From Acanthamoeba sp. SK_2022b (taxonomy: Eukaryota > Discosea > Longamoebia > Acanthamoebidae), in NCBI GenBank assembly GCA_027943245.1, contig JANDJZ010000137.1, positions 1 to 64,000 of the forward strand: a stretch of 64,000 bases of DNA. Direction: 5' to 3'. Under the pieces are notes generated by a model, which saw nothing but the letters and a program-made list of their open reading frames with translations, was not told the DNA's origin and did no database searches. How positions within the stretch are numbered: position 1 is the first letter of the stretch; each line of letters opens with the position of its first letter. The translations under genes and the position numbers were made by a program. Positions 30,679 through 41,726 of this stretch are shown in pieces.

Positions 30679-33644
30679 ATGGAACCAAAGATGAGAACGG
30701 CTCGCGCATGTTCAAACTGCAAGATGGCGCACACAGCATGCGATAGTAATCGGCCATGCGCACGATGCTCGGCCCTGGGCAAGGAGGACACGTGTGTAGA
30801 CGTAGAGAGGAAGAAGAGAGGCCGACCAAAAAATCTCGGTGACGGTGGTGAGTACGGTCAGGCCGCACAGCCAGGCGGCGGTCAGCGCGGTGGACCTGAG
30901 GTCAAGGTTGAAGCTTCTTCGATGCTGGGTGCGGGAGGTGGCTTTCCCTACCAGGGCATGGTGCAGGACGCCTTTAAGAGGCAGCGGGCCGGTACGCACA
31001 CTTTTCCACCTCTTTGCCGCAGGCCTTTGCGGATGCAGCACTCCCATCTTTTTCCACGATTATCGTTGCTTTTGGGCTGCCGCCAAGGCACACACAGTTG
31101 TTTTCATCTCTTCCTTCGCTGGTGGTGTTGCTTGTGCCACGCCACGTTATTCAAATCATTGTCGTGTAATAACGCGACAACTGTTTCCTCCGTTCCCTCC
31201 ACCTTGCCGCCACCTCCACGCTCAGTTTCATCATACCTACCACCTCCCCGTCTCATTTATTACGCCGGCCGGCAGCACAGCACAGCGCGCCTCCTTCCTC
31301 ACCGCTCCCCGGTTTCGCTACAGATGGCTTTGCGTTCCAGAGTGGCACCGGCCGCTACGCCCCGTCCGGAGCCGGCGGTGTTTTTGCATCGGCGTATCCC
31401 CCACAATCGTCCTCGCAAGCGTCCTCGCAATTCCCAATGTCGGGCCGGTACTCGCCCACCTCGTCGCCCTCGTCTTCGTCATCCTCCTCCTCGCCCACGA
31501 CCAGCTTTGCTGCTGCCCGTGGCGCCACGCCGCCATCCTCCTTCGGCTCGGTGGGCGAGCACGACCGAACGGAGAACGAGCGAACTGGCGGGGGTACACA
31601 TCGCCGACCAGCACGTGTTTTCTGTTATAACAGCACGCAGCATGAGGCAGGGGGTGTCGCTGATTCTATATTCGCGCGCGTGAAGGGACTGCAATGCTGG
31701 AATCGGTGCTATCGCTTCTGGTCGAGGAGGTCAAGGAGCTGCGACACGCCACCCAACAACTGCGAGACGAGCACATGCTACTCGCCAACGAGGTCGCTGC
31801 GCTGCAGCAGCGCCAAGCGGAGAATGAGCGCGAGCGCTCGGCCCATCCCGGGTCCGCCAACATGTCGCCGTCGTCGGACACGTCGTCCCCCTTCGCCGCT
31901 CCCAACGCCTTCACCTCCACCTCGTCCGCCTATATCTCGCGAGCGGGCGGCCGCAACCAGCCAATGCTCGGCCGGCATGACGTGAACGGCACCGGTATCT
32001 CCCCGCCTACGTCGACCAGCTCGTTCGCTCCACCGCCCGCTGTCATCCACGTCCCCCAATCCGCCCCCGCCCACTCATCCCTACAGGGCACCAGCACCAG
32101 CACCAGCACCAGCACCACTAGCACCAGCAGCTCGATCGTCCCGCGCGCCGACTATAGCGCTCCGGTCTCGTTCGTAAGCACCGGGTCGACCCCTCGCTCC
32201 GCGGCCTACACGCGCAGGGAGATCGTCAACTACCTGCCCTTCCTCTCCAAGTACCCCATCTCCACGCTCGACGCTCCGTTCGCCATCGACGACCTCACTC
32301 GGCCGTTTGCTGCCGTGCGCCGCGTGTCGGGCGTGCCCGGCGAGTGGGAGTACAGCCCGCCCATATTCGTGTTCGCCAACGACGCCTTCTGTTCCATGGT
32401 CAAGTATCCGTTGGTACGGCACCTTCCGCGAATGTGAGCCTCCCCTCAACAAATGAATAGCTTCGCTTGTCTCACGGAGAGCCCTCATTTCGACCAGAAT
32501 GAACTCCTGGGATGTCCCCTATCGAAGGTGATGTTTCCCGACGAGCAGATCAAACGGAAGATGAGCCCTTTCATAACGCAGAAGACGCCCTACCCTCTCA
32601 GGTCCGTAATGCGCTCGTTTCTCTTCTACGAGGCCGTGCTCGCGTGTGTGCTGACTGGGGTGGGTCGCCCAGCGAATTGATCTACCACTCGGCCCTGTGC
32701 GTCACAAAGGACGGCAAGCTATTTCGGTTCCCTTCCAAATACCAGATATGCTACTCGGAGATCGGCCAGGTTCAACAAACTCCCCGTACGACCTGCCGGC
32801 TCCTCTCCTAACTAACCTACACGCGGTCATGGTCCAGGCGCGCTGGGGCATCATCTGTGGCACCGGCGAACCTGTCGAGAATGTCACGTTCGAGGTAACT
32901 GCTTGCCAAACCCACCGTTGCCCCCCCCCCTTCTTACGTATTAAACTTAACTATTAGTTCTAGTTATTATCATCATTTTCCCCTCTCATACGTGCGCTGC
33001 TGAAAGAGCAGCTCACCGCCTAGCACTGATGTTTTCCCCACTTCATGGTCAGACGCATATTCCTGCTGCGGCTTCTGCGGCTTCGTTCTTTGCACGCGAA
33101 CGGGACGACCCCGCTGCGCTTGAGAATCTCCAGTGGGCCGCCGACTGGGCGTCGAACGCCACCGGCGGCGAGTCCCTTCTTAGTCTCGGTGCTGGTGGCC
33201 TCTCCTTGCCCGTTGCAGCTCTCCTGAGTGTGCGAGAAGCCTCACCTCGCTTGCTCGTGTGATGACAGGAGCGCCGGGAGGGTTTCTCTCGGGGCCGGCT
33301 GGAGAGGGGCCGGCCTCGCTCGTGAGCCGAGGGAGCAAGATCAACTTACAACTGGCCAGCACGACACAACCGAATGAGACAAACAACAAGAATGGCCGGG
33401 CGCGGATCACCGAGCTCGAACCCGCAGACGCTAGTGCCGATACCGGCATGGACCTACTCTCCTTTCCGTCACCTCTTCCGTCGCCATTAGGTATGGCACA
33501 GGCCTTCTCCTCCTCCTCCTCCTCCTTTCGTACAGTTCCTCTAACGCGACTTGGTCTTGGGCAGGGCCGGGTATGGCATCGGGAGACTATTCGTGGCTGT
33601 TGCAGGAGAACCCCAAGCCGCCCAACACAAACCCCAAGTGGTGA
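30679..33644 (+). CDS. Zn2Cys6/AT-hook/PAS transcription regulator, paralogue 5
   Basis: Model join(30679..30991,31324..31593,31686..32413,32498..32601,32673..32769,32838..32894,33053..33227,33269..33490,33565..33644), 681 residues, all in frame. The zinc cluster is uninterrupted: ACSNCKMAHTACDSNRPCARC-type spacing (C-x2-C-x6-C-x5-C-x2-C-x8-C), then KKRGRPKN. The intron that splits the cluster in the other four paralogues is absent, as is the one before the PAS core. A phase-1 intron after FKRQRA matches the position seen in the relatives. The rest has Ser-rich runs, a long coiled coil (VLSLLVEEVKELRHATQQLR), FLSKYP...PFAIDDL, FVFANDAFCSMVKY, NELLGCPLSK, and further exons ending NTNPKW. An alternative ATG is at 30691. 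Probable nuclear regulator, function unknown. Confidence 0.87.
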
Positions 33645-33657
33645 TGTGTTTGGTGTT

Positions 33658-33675
33658 AAAAAAAAAAAAAAAAAA
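33658..33675. repeat. Poly(A) run after the regulator stop codon
   Basis: A run of A about 16-18 nt long just after the TGA at 33642-33644, in the 3' untranslated region. It could be part of a polyadenylation signal region or the scar of a retroposed tail. Confidence 0.6.
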
Positions 33676-33786
33676 CATTTTCCACATTTCCCAACGACCT
33701 TCTTAACCGGCGCAAATATTTCGTGGCTTCACGCTCGGGAGGATTTTCTGTGTTCTAGACGCCCCATTACATTACATCAAAGAACA

Positions 33787-34948
33787 ATGAGGAGAGTTTC
33801 CAGCGTCGGTCTCAGGAACACCTTTGAACTGAGGACCTCGGCGGTTCAGACTGCCAGAATCCTCGAGAGGTGAGCTTTTCCTGAATGCTGGGGGGAAGCG
33901 AGCGCACCGAGCAATGGAATTGATCAGGCTCTTTTATTCACTCCACAGGAATGACCTCGGCCCCGTGGGCGTGCGTCACTACCCCGGCAACTTGAAGGAG
34001 TGTACGTTTGTTATGCTCTTGAAATCGGCGCTTTATCGCTCAGTCGCCATGGCGATGGAAGCTAATCCCCCCCCCCCGTCCGAATCAAATTGAATGTGGT
34101 TTCTAGTGAGGCTCAGGCTGGTGGCCATCAAGAACATTAAGAAGATCACTTCTACCATGAAGATGATTGCCGCGGCCAAGCTCAACAAGGCCCAGGCCGT
34201 GCTCTTCAAGACGCGCCCCTACTCGGAATCGAGCCAGCGCTTCGTCCAGGAGTTTTTCCCTTCGCCTCAGGAGGGCGAGCCTAACCCGGCCGAGGACGCC
34301 TCTGCCGGCAAGCACCTCATCGTGGCCGTGACGTCCGATCGCGGCCTGTGCGGTGGTGTCAATTCGTCGATCATCAAGGCCAGCGCTGCTGTGCTGCGCA
34401 ACCACCCCGAGAACACTCAGCTCTTCCTCGTCGGCGAGAAGGCCAAGGCCGCCCTTCAGCGCGAGTACGGTAACGCCATCGTCTACGCCGTGAGCGAGGT
34501 CGGTGCCAACAAGAAGTCCTCCTTCACCGAGGTGGCCCAGGTGGCCGAGCTCATCGCGCGCCAGCCTGCCGACAATGTGACCATCCTCTACAACCACTTC
34601 AACTCGGTGCTCTCCTTCACCACGACCAGGAAGGTGTTCCCCTCGCCCAAGACCTTCATCGAGTCGGAGCGCAAGTTCTCCGCCTACGAGTTCGAGGGCA
34701 GCCACGAGGAGATCCTGGCCGATTACTGGCAGTTCAGCGTTGCGTCGCAGCTCTATTCCGCCCTGGCTGAGTCGCAGACGGCCGAGGTGGCCACCCGTAT
34801 GACGTCGATGGACAATGCCACCAAGAACGCCTCCGAAGTCCTTAGCAAGCTCACCATCAAGTACAACAGAACTAGGCAGGCTGCCATTACCACCGAATTG
34901 ACTGAGATCGTGTCCGGTGCCGCCGCCATTGAGGAGGCCTCTTCCTAA
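33787..34948 (+). CDS. ATP5F1C: Mitochondrial F1-ATP synthase subunit gamma
   Basis: Central rotor shaft of the F1 catalytic head in the mitochondrial inner membrane complex. Model join(33787..33869,33949..34001,34107..34948), 325 residues, in frame. The N-terminus (MRRVSSVGLRNTFELRTSAV) is basic and Ser/Thr-rich as in a mitochondrial targeting peptide. The mature part begins LRLVAIKNIKKITSTMKMIAAAKLNKAQ, the conserved N-terminal helix that enters the alpha3beta3 barrel. The segment VAVTSDRGLCGGVNSSI is the highly conserved gamma motif, and the C-terminus ends MTSMDNATKNASEVLSKLTI with YNRTRQAAITTELTEIVSGA, the second rotor helix. Length and order match the family. The last exon is long with strongly GC-rich codon choice, suggesting high expression. 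Confidence 0.96.
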
Positions 34949-35304
34949 ATCTTCCTTACGAGGTACTCCCCCCCACAAATCTTCTCTCCTGTTATCAATA
35001 ACACTAATCCCCTCCCATCATCCTTCTCTTTTCGCCGGCTTTTCCTTCCCTCATAGAATGTTTGTTCTCTGCTTCTTCTCTTTCTCTCGCTTCCCCCACC
35101 CCCTGTCCTTCTCAGTGCTGTGGCGACAGTCCTCCTGTTCAAATAATGAAGCCTCCGTACTCCCGTGCTCAGCCGGCATTCCAGCGGCTCGTTCATCTAC
35201 CTCGCGCTTGTTCGCGGGGCCTTTTCCTCGGTGTGATTGGAGCCTGTACTATGGTGCGTTCGTTGAAGAGAGGCGTGTCTTATTATGGCGAAGTGTACAG
35301 AGAG
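34949..35304. other. Convergent intergenic region (356 bp)
   Basis: Separates the ATP synthase gamma stop from the stop of the next minus-strand gene. It is pyrimidine-rich on the plus strand. No gene is supported. Confidence 0.5.
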
Positions 35305-36723
35305 CTAGGATGATTTGCTGGTGATGTCCCGCCGGGGGCGGCCAACTTCCTGTAGCACACGCATAGGACCGTTGGTGCGTATAGCTGCCAGCTGCGGTTC
35401 GTCCTTAACCAACAGTGTGCCCGTGAAGCCCACAGAGTTCACCGACACCGTCACCGTCTTCCTATCACCGTCTTCTCCTCGCCGCACCACGCCGTAAGGA
35501 GGCCAGCAAAGAAGCGTCTCCGCTCGAAGAGATGGTACAGGGGGCTTACCTCGCTCGAGCTCCGTTTGAAAGTCCTCCTTGCTCCGCGGCACGACCATGA
35601 GCCAGCGTTGGGTCGCCAGCAGGTTGTAGCTCATGCCGTCCGCCAGGCCCAGGCCGTCCAAAAGCCGGCGGTAGAGAACCAGCAACCGTTCCGCCGCTGC
35701 GTCTCCGCTCTCTTCGTCCCATGCGCTCGTCTCTCGATCGCCTCCTGTCGTCGGTAGCCAGGCGCACAGATGGCCGAACGGGAAGGCTGGGTCGGGGGTT
35801 GTTTGAGCTTCGCCGGCTGTAGAGTAGAAGCCAAGAAGGGCAGCGTACCGTTGATGGTGAAGAGAGACTCGCCCACAGCGGTCGTGTGCCCTTCAGAGGG
35901 CGGTGCCAAAATGAGGCTCTCGACGGGGAGGCGAGGATGAGGCTTTTCCTTGACCAACGGGAGGGGGATGACTTGCATGTGCTTGTGCGGCTGGCTGCGA
36001 TTAAAGGCCAATATCAGAGAGAGAGAGAGAGAGAGAGAGCAAACAGGGCGTCCCAGAGATCGTAGTGGGCGAGGGGATACCTGGATCCGGATAGAATGCC
36101 GCAATTGTAGAATCCAAAGGCGTCGAGCTCGACGATGCAGCGCCAGAAAGCGAAGAAGTCATCCCGGTCCAATGGTTCGTTCTGCACGATGATGGGTCAG
36201 CGTTATTTGCGCAGAGAAGTACCACCGTGAGGAGGCACCTGTGAGCGGAAGTCTCGGGTGACTACAATCGTGTGGTCGTCCACGACATTGAACTTATTCC
36301 TGCGTTGCGCACACAACGCGGGTGAGGCTAGCCTCGCCAAGCGAGGAGAGGCAACAGTGCCGGAGGCGTGTACGTACAGTACGAGCGAGTGGGTAGGAGA
36401 GAGGTGGGTTACGAAGAGCAGGTTGTGCGGACCTGGGTTCTCGAAAGGATCTACGAACTTGGCGCCGTCATCGGATGGCTTGGGCTTGGCCGCCAGCGAT
36501 TTGAGCACGCGCAACCCAAACTGGCAGCAGAGTTTTATTAATGAGCAATAATATTATTTTTTTGACACAAATATTATACAAGAAAAATACAAAACAATAA
36601 ATATGCTGCGTGGAAAAGGACCTCAATGCCGTCAGAGTGGATGAACACGCCCTCAGTGTCGATGGAAAAGAGTCCTCCTGCCTCCTTCGCCCGCGCCGTG
36701 GCCTGCCGCACCAGCGCGTTCAT
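35305..36723 (-). CDS. ATP adenylyltransferase / diadenosine tetraphosphate (Ap4A) phosphorylase
   Basis: Enzyme of the HIT superfamily that splits Ap4A (or similar dinucleotides) with phosphate. Starts at ATG 36723 with MNALVRQATARAKEAGGLFS. Later exons encode DPFENPGPHNLLFVTH, NKFNVVDDHTIVVTRDFRSQ, PLDRDDFFAFWRCIVELD with FGFYNCGILSGS, then SQPHKHMQVIPLPLV, which carries the H-x-H-x-Q nucleotidyl-transfer motif. The C-terminal domain has SYNLLATQRWLMVVPRSKED and VNSVGFTGTLLVKDE, as in yeast APA1/APA2. The order N-terminal domain, HxHxQ, C-terminal WMxLVPR matches the family. Exon boundaries were read from the domain match and GT-AG sites; the segment near 35690-35830 is the least certain. 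A (GA)n tract lies in the intron near 36017-36039. Confidence 0.88.
36017..36039. repeat. (GA)n microsatellite in an intron
   Basis: A pure GA run on the plus strand within an intron of the Ap4A phosphorylase gene, just upstream in sense direction of the exon that begins with the SQPHKHMQ segment. On the sense strand it is a (CT)n polypyrimidine tract. Confidence 0.85.
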
Positions 36724-36940
36724 CGAGCAACAAATATATATTTCCTAGGTTTTCCCATATTTTCCTGTGAGGTTTTCGGTTGCTTATGAAGGTGGAATTC
36801 GGCGCTCTTTCGCCATCATTTCCACGAGAAGTCCACTACCTTCATTAACGACCAATCCGAAGGCAGCTTGAAAGAACCAGAAGAGGACAGTCTGGCCTTC
36901 CACCAACTGTAACTCTTTAACGCGTATACATAAGAAGAAG
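36724..36940. promoter_or_regulatory. Short divergent promoter region (217 bp)
   Basis: Lies between the start codons of the Ap4A phosphorylase (minus) and universal stress protein (plus) genes. The distance implies overlapping or shared control elements. AT-rich tetranucleotides (atatatat near 36732) are present, but no factor site can be named. Confidence 0.5.
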
Positions 36941-37608
36941 ATGAAGTACATGGTGGCAATTGACGGTTCGAAGGACGGCGAGATGGCGTTCGACGTGGTT
37001 CTGTGCAAAGCCAACCAGGACGATCACGTCTTCCTGCTCATGGTGGCCGAAGAGGTCTACATCTCCACCGTAGCGGGGGCCTCGGCCTATATAGACTACT
37101 CCTACATCGTGCGTGCCAACCAGAAGATTGAAGAGGAAGGCAAAGCCCTCCTCAAGTCCTACGGACGCCGACTCACCGAGCGAAAGGTTTTTCTGCCTCA
37201 CTTATGTCCCAAGTGTGCAATGTTCTGACCAGACTTGGGTACATGGACGAAGGTGCCACACACGCTGCTGCTGGGCAAGGGCGACCCCAAGGACGTGGTG
37301 TGTCGGGAGGCTGAGGAGCGTGGAGTGGACCTCATCGTTCTCGGACGGCGCGGTCTGGGCAAATTCAAGAGGTGCCCACCACCACCGCGGCTGCGCTCGA
37401 AGGTGATCAGTGGGTCTGACCTGGTGGTGACCATAATATGGTCGTTGGATGCTCAACCAGGTTGTTCTTGGGGTCGGTGAGCCAGTACTGCGTGGAGAAC
37501 GCCAAGTGCTCGGTGTGGGTCATAAAGAGCCCGCACCTCGAGGAGGTCGAAGCGGCGCTTCAAGGGACTGGCCTCCAGGCCGCGCCGACTGCTTCGGAGG
37601 TCTTGTAA
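36941..37608 (+). CDS. Universal stress protein (UspA-like), ATP-binding type
   Basis: Small soluble alpha/beta protein. Exon 1 (36941-37186) encodes MKYMVAIDGSKDGEMAFDVV, the typical first strand and helix. Exon 2 begins VPHTLLLGKGDPKDVVCREA and contains GVDLIVLGRRGLGKFKR. Exon 3 starts after an intron that cuts the nucleotide loop and reads LFLGSVSQYCVENAKCSVWV. Joined, this gives the G-x2-G-x9-G-S signature of ATP-binding USPs. It ends with a short Ala-rich tail at TAA 37606-37608. Junctions are phase-consistent. Role inferred from family: stress survival or nucleotide-dependent signalling. It is head-to-head with the Ap4A phosphorylase gene, which handles a stress-linked dinucleotide; co-regulation is a guess from position only. 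Confidence 0.88.
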
Positions 37609-38472
37609 ATGTCTCTTCTCCCTATCTCCTCCCATCTGTCGCTTTCGTCCTCCACTCTACACCTGGCCCACCTGCAAATAAACCATCTCGCTCGCACAGT
37701 GTCGCCTTTATGTCCATCTCCTGCGCACGCATGAGCCACGCGCAGGATGATGAGGCACCGCCCAAAGGCCGAAGAGCCACCGAAGAGGAAGGATCCCCAG
37801 CGGAAGCTTGCGAGTGTTGGGCGGTTCATGCCCATCAGTTTCCCTTGAAATGCCAAGGCATGTTGGCGCCACCTCTCAACCGTGTCGCGCGTGGAGGGGC
37901 GAACGCAAACAGGACAGGAGCAGCGGAGCCACCACACAGACTTCTTCCTGCTACCCGACACGAGTCACAGACTCCTGTCACACACTACACACGCAAGCTT
38001 GCACGTCGTGTCAACAACTCTAGTTTGAGACCGCTCAACACCAACACACCCGACCATGAGAGCAGGTGCGCCCTTCTTCACAATTCTTATGTTCCCCACC
38101 TCGAATCCTTTCGTTCCTTTCGTTTTCGTTCTCGTTCGTGCTGCTTCGTTGTCTCGCATGCTCCCCCCCCCCACTCGAACCCGTTGCTTCGCTTTTTGTC
38201 AGGCCACGCATTTATGGACCTAAGCAAAGGAGGAGAAGCTGAATCCTTGTCCGCGCATGTGTTCCTCGTCGCTCATGCTTCTTTACTTTTGACCAACCAA
38301 GCGCGAGAGCACAAGCAATTTGCTGTTGCTCTTGACCAAGAGTCAATTTACGCCAATTTTGATCTAAAAAAGATTAAATTAATCTTTTCTCGGCCTCTCG
38401 AGCGTAACTCTGACGCTGTCGGCTTGACACTCTCAAGGATCAGGAAACAGCGCCTTGCCAGCGGGACGTTCC
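37609..38472. other. Intergenic region (864 bp), probably promoter of the GH13 gene
   Basis: A continuous open frame crosses this stretch, but its translation is low-complexity and has no recognisable domain, and it overlaps the USP coding exon in another frame, so I treat it as chance. The stretch 38330-38400 is AT-rich and may be near the transcription start of the following gene. No RNA gene seen. Confidence 0.5.
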
Positions 38473-39206
38473 ATGCGAAGCAGCAAGCTCACCAAGTCCA
38501 ACAGCGACTATGCGCTCAGCTCCCTGCAGTCGCGCACGCTGCAGCCCGTTGAGGAGGCCTCGCCGCTGAGCATCTGGCCCGGCGGCTGGACCCTCTACGA
38601 GATCTCTACCCGCCCGTGGCTTTACACCCTCTCCAAGAAGTACAAGCGTCCCATTACCAAGCTCAACGACATCCCGGACGAGGAGTTCCTTGCCCTCAAG
38701 GACAGAGGTACGCCTAGCCCCCCCCCCCTCTCACAAAGAAACAGCCACCCCCGCGAGTGGTCAGGAGAGTTTGCGCACGCGGCTAACGCTTTGGGCGTGC
38801 AATGCGGCAAAGGAGTGGACATGGTGTGGATGATGGGTGTGTTCCAGCTGGGCGCTTACGGCCTCAAGTACGATCGTACCAACGTCAACCAGGTCAACGG
38901 TTACCGTCAGCTCCTCCCTGACTACACTGAGCAGGGTACGTACTCTGGCCAAGCCAGCGTCAGGAGTGTCATGCTCACACTGTCTCTCTGCCCATCGACA
39001 GACGTCATCGGAAGCCCCTATGCCATCGTCGAGTACCATTGCAACCCTCAGCTGGGCACCGACGAAGATCTGCGCAACTTCCACAAGCGCTTGAACTCTC
39101 TTGGTCTCTACCTCATGCTCGACTTCGTGCCCAACGTACGTCCACCTCGAGCTCAGCGCACCATGGTCAAGAATACATCGCCACAACTCATTCTCTCTCT
39201 TCCGTG

Positions 39207-39266
<60 letters not shown>

Positions 39267-41179
39267 CACACTGCCGTTGACTGCGAGTGGGCCAAGACCG
39301 ATCCCAACTTCTACGTGCGTGCGCCCAAGGACGCACAAAAGCCCTATTCTGATGCGTACCACTCGGAGTCCGGCATCGCCTACGGCAGCTGCGGCTGGGG
39401 CGCGTGGCAGTGCGTGCCCCCGCTCTCTCTTCTATCGTGACGGCCCCTGGCCTCGTCTAACGTTTCTCTCCTTTTTCTCCCAGGGACACGCTTCAGCTGA
39501 ACCACTGGAAGTACGCTCTGCATCTCTCCTTCTCTCACTTTGCGGTGAGCGTGCGCTGACTAGCTATGCCTTTTCTCTCGCTTCCTCTCCGACACTACTC
39601 CAGCCCCGAGCTCGCCAGACTCAGAACCCAGGAGCTCTGCTAGTACGGCTTCCTTTGCTGCCCGGCTCACCGCGTTCGTGGGTGGGAAAAGCAGGCGACT
39701 GACTGTCGTTCTCCTGCTGCTTAGTGTGGCGTCGATGTGCGACGGCATCCGCTGCGACATGGCCTACCTGGCGCTGAATGACCTCATCGAACAGAACTGG
39801 GGCCATCAGCTCTACACATGGGGCTGGAAGAAGCCCGCCACCGAGTGGTGGGAGGGAGCCATCCAGGCGGTCAAGCAGCGGTTCCCCAACGTCGTCCTCC
39901 TTGCCGAGGTCTACTCGCCGTGGCAGGTGCGTGTTCTTCGTCGCCAGGCAGCTACCCGTGCCGCGATCTGCAGCCAGTAGCGCTGACCGTCTCCCTCCTC
40001 CCCCCACAGCCGAGGCTTCAGGAGCTTGGCTTCGACTACACCTACGACAAGCAGCTTTACGATCGTCTGTCGTGGGGCCACCTCGACTACACCAAGGACT
40101 GGTTCATCCACAACTCGCCGACGTTCACCAAGCGCTCCGCTCACTGTGAGCCCCCCCCCCATCAGCGCTTTGCGAACTTCTCCGCCGTCGGTCGCTAACC
40201 CGCCTGTTCTCTTTCCTCTCTCTTCCGCCAGTTGTATCGAATCATGATGAGCCCAGAGAGGCGATCCACTTTGGCAGCTGGTGGCGCGCGGCTGCGGCGG
40301 CCTTGGTCAGCTTCACGCTTCCCGTATGTCGATCCCCCCCCCCCCGTGCAGCCCGCTCATCCAAGGAAACCAGAGACACACCACTCACGCGCCAGCCTTC
40401 GCTTGCTTTCTCGCACGCTTGCGCGCAACCAGGGCGTGCGCTTCTTCTGGCAAGGTCAGTGGGAAGGCCACAGGAACAAGCTCGCCGTGCACCTGAGGTA
40501 CGATGGCGCGCTTGCGACTCAAAACTCGACCTCTGAATTCAGAGAGGATGAGGACGTCGCTGCTGACGCGCAATGGCTTGTGTGTGTGGTGGGGGTTGGC
40601 GTGAGCAGGAGGGCGAGGGAGGAACAGCCCCACAGCGAGGTGGTCGCTTTCTACGACAAGCTGCTGCCCATCATCACCCACGAGGTCTTCAAGAAGGGAG
40701 AGTGGGTCTACCTGGACGTCTGGGGCACAGGTACTACTGCCCGTACTCGCGATGCTGGTGGTCGTCCCTCCCTCGGCTCACCGCTTTGACTTGGTCCGTG
40801 TCGTGCATCGTCGGGCGCAGATCAATCGTGGAGGCTCATGGCGTGGCGCTGGTCCTATGGCAAGGAGAGGCGTCTGTGTGTGCTCAACTACAGCGACTAC
40901 GAGGGAACGGGCCGCGTGGTCGTGGGCGATGCCGAGGGCGAGGGCGATATCACCATCACCGAGCTGCTCTCCGGTACAGTTCACTGCCCACCTACTCGCT
41001 TCAACCCCCTCCCCCCCAGCGCAGACCCCATGTACTGTATCGATCGTCATCTCACGAGTTCTTCCCCGTACGCGTACGGACCGATAGGCGAGAAGTATGA
41101 GCGATCAGCTAAGGAGATGCGCCAGGATGGGCTCTTTGTCATCGTACCCCCGTGGTACGGTCAGATCTTCTCCTATTAG
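38473..41179 (+). CDS. Glycoside hydrolase family 13 (alpha-amylase-like) protein
   Basis: About ten exons starting at ATG 38473 (MRSSKLTKSNSDYALSSLQS). Visible in order: WTLYEISTRPWLYTLSKKY (strand 1 of the barrel), GVDMVWMMGVFQLGAYG, SPYAIVEYHCNPQLG, LGLYLMLDFVPNHTA (region I, with the conserved NH), GVDGIRCDMAYLAL (region II, nucleophile Asp), NVVLLAEVYSPWQ (region III, acid Glu), FVSNHDEPREA (region IV, NHD), then GVRFFWQGQWEGHR and a C-terminal beta domain ending VPPWYGQIFSY. All four GH13 signature regions are present, so an active glycosidase acting on alpha-glucans is likely. No signal peptide is visible, which suggests a cytosolic enzyme. Exact specificity is unknown. An intron holds a long (GT)n run. 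Confidence 0.87.
39208..39264. repeat. (GT)n microsatellite adjacent to a splice acceptor
   Basis: About 28 GT dinucleotides inside the intron just upstream of tgtgtag, the acceptor of the exon that begins with the NH dyad region HTAVDCEWAK of the GH13 gene. Length variation here could affect splicing. Confidence 0.92.
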
Positions 41180-41410
41180 GCAAGAAGTCCGAGTCAAAGC
41201 CCCAAAGACGCCACGGACACTCTCCATTTGCGGTAGAGTGGAGAGAAATAGTACTACATACGCAGAGTGAGTAAAAGAACGAATAACGATTTTTTTTTGT
41301 TTTCCGGCTGAAAAAAGCGTGGAGCAAGGAATGGGTAACGATGGATTTTTAAGGGAGATTATTCATTTGTGCAGCGACGGAATGGTGTTGGATTGGGGGG
41401 GGGGGGATAT
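41180..41410. other. Convergent intergenic region
   Basis: Between the stop codons of the GH13 and QCR9 genes. Contains T and G homopolymers (near 41290 and 41395-41407). No gene seen. Confidence 0.5.
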
Positions 41411-41726
41411 TTACTCCTCCTCTTCCTCAGCGGCAGCAGCCCTCTTGGCCTGAATCTTGGGCAGCTGGGTCCTCTTGAAATCACTCCACGTCCTCTGTAA
41501 AAGCGCGCAACAAACATCAAGACGGTGACTAAAAATAACAATTAAACGTGCTGAAAAAATGGCGTACGCCTCTGTTGATTGAGTTCCACCAGCCATCGAC
41601 GGTCCTGCTAACGCCAGACTCTACGACAATAGCGCCGACGAGGATGAGAGCGAAGTAGCTCGAGTTGCGCTTAAGCAGGTTCTGGTAGACCCAGTTGCTG
41701 ACACCGGAGGATTTGAGGGCGTTCAT
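41411..41726 (-). CDS. QCR9: Cytochrome bc1 complex subunit 9 (QCR9/UQCR10-like)
   Basis: Small single-span inner-membrane subunit of mitochondrial complex III. Model complement(join(41411..41494,41568..41726)), 80 residues. It shows NWVYQNLLKRNSSYFALIL, the family start (Tyr-x-x-Leu-x-Lys-Arg-Asn-Ser), then a membrane segment LILVGAIVVESGV, then DGWWNSINRG joined over a phase-0 intron to RTWSDFKRTQLP, equivalent to the WExxNxGKxWKDIK motif of fungal and animal subunits. The C-terminus is an acidic Glu tail. The ATG at 41726 directly follows a likely acceptor (caatcag/gat), so a short upstream coding exon is possible. Length fits the family. Confidence 0.87.

Noticed and set aside
34103..34978. 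Long minus-strand open frame (291 codons) opposite ATP synthase gamma
   Set aside because: It is the antisense shadow of a strongly GC-biased coding exon, and the translation (Gly/Leu/Arg/His-rich) has no domain.
37449..38552. Open frame of 367 codons between the universal stress protein and the GH13 gene
   Set aside because: It overlaps coding exons at both ends in a different frame, has no domain, and looks like chance openness of intergenic DNA.
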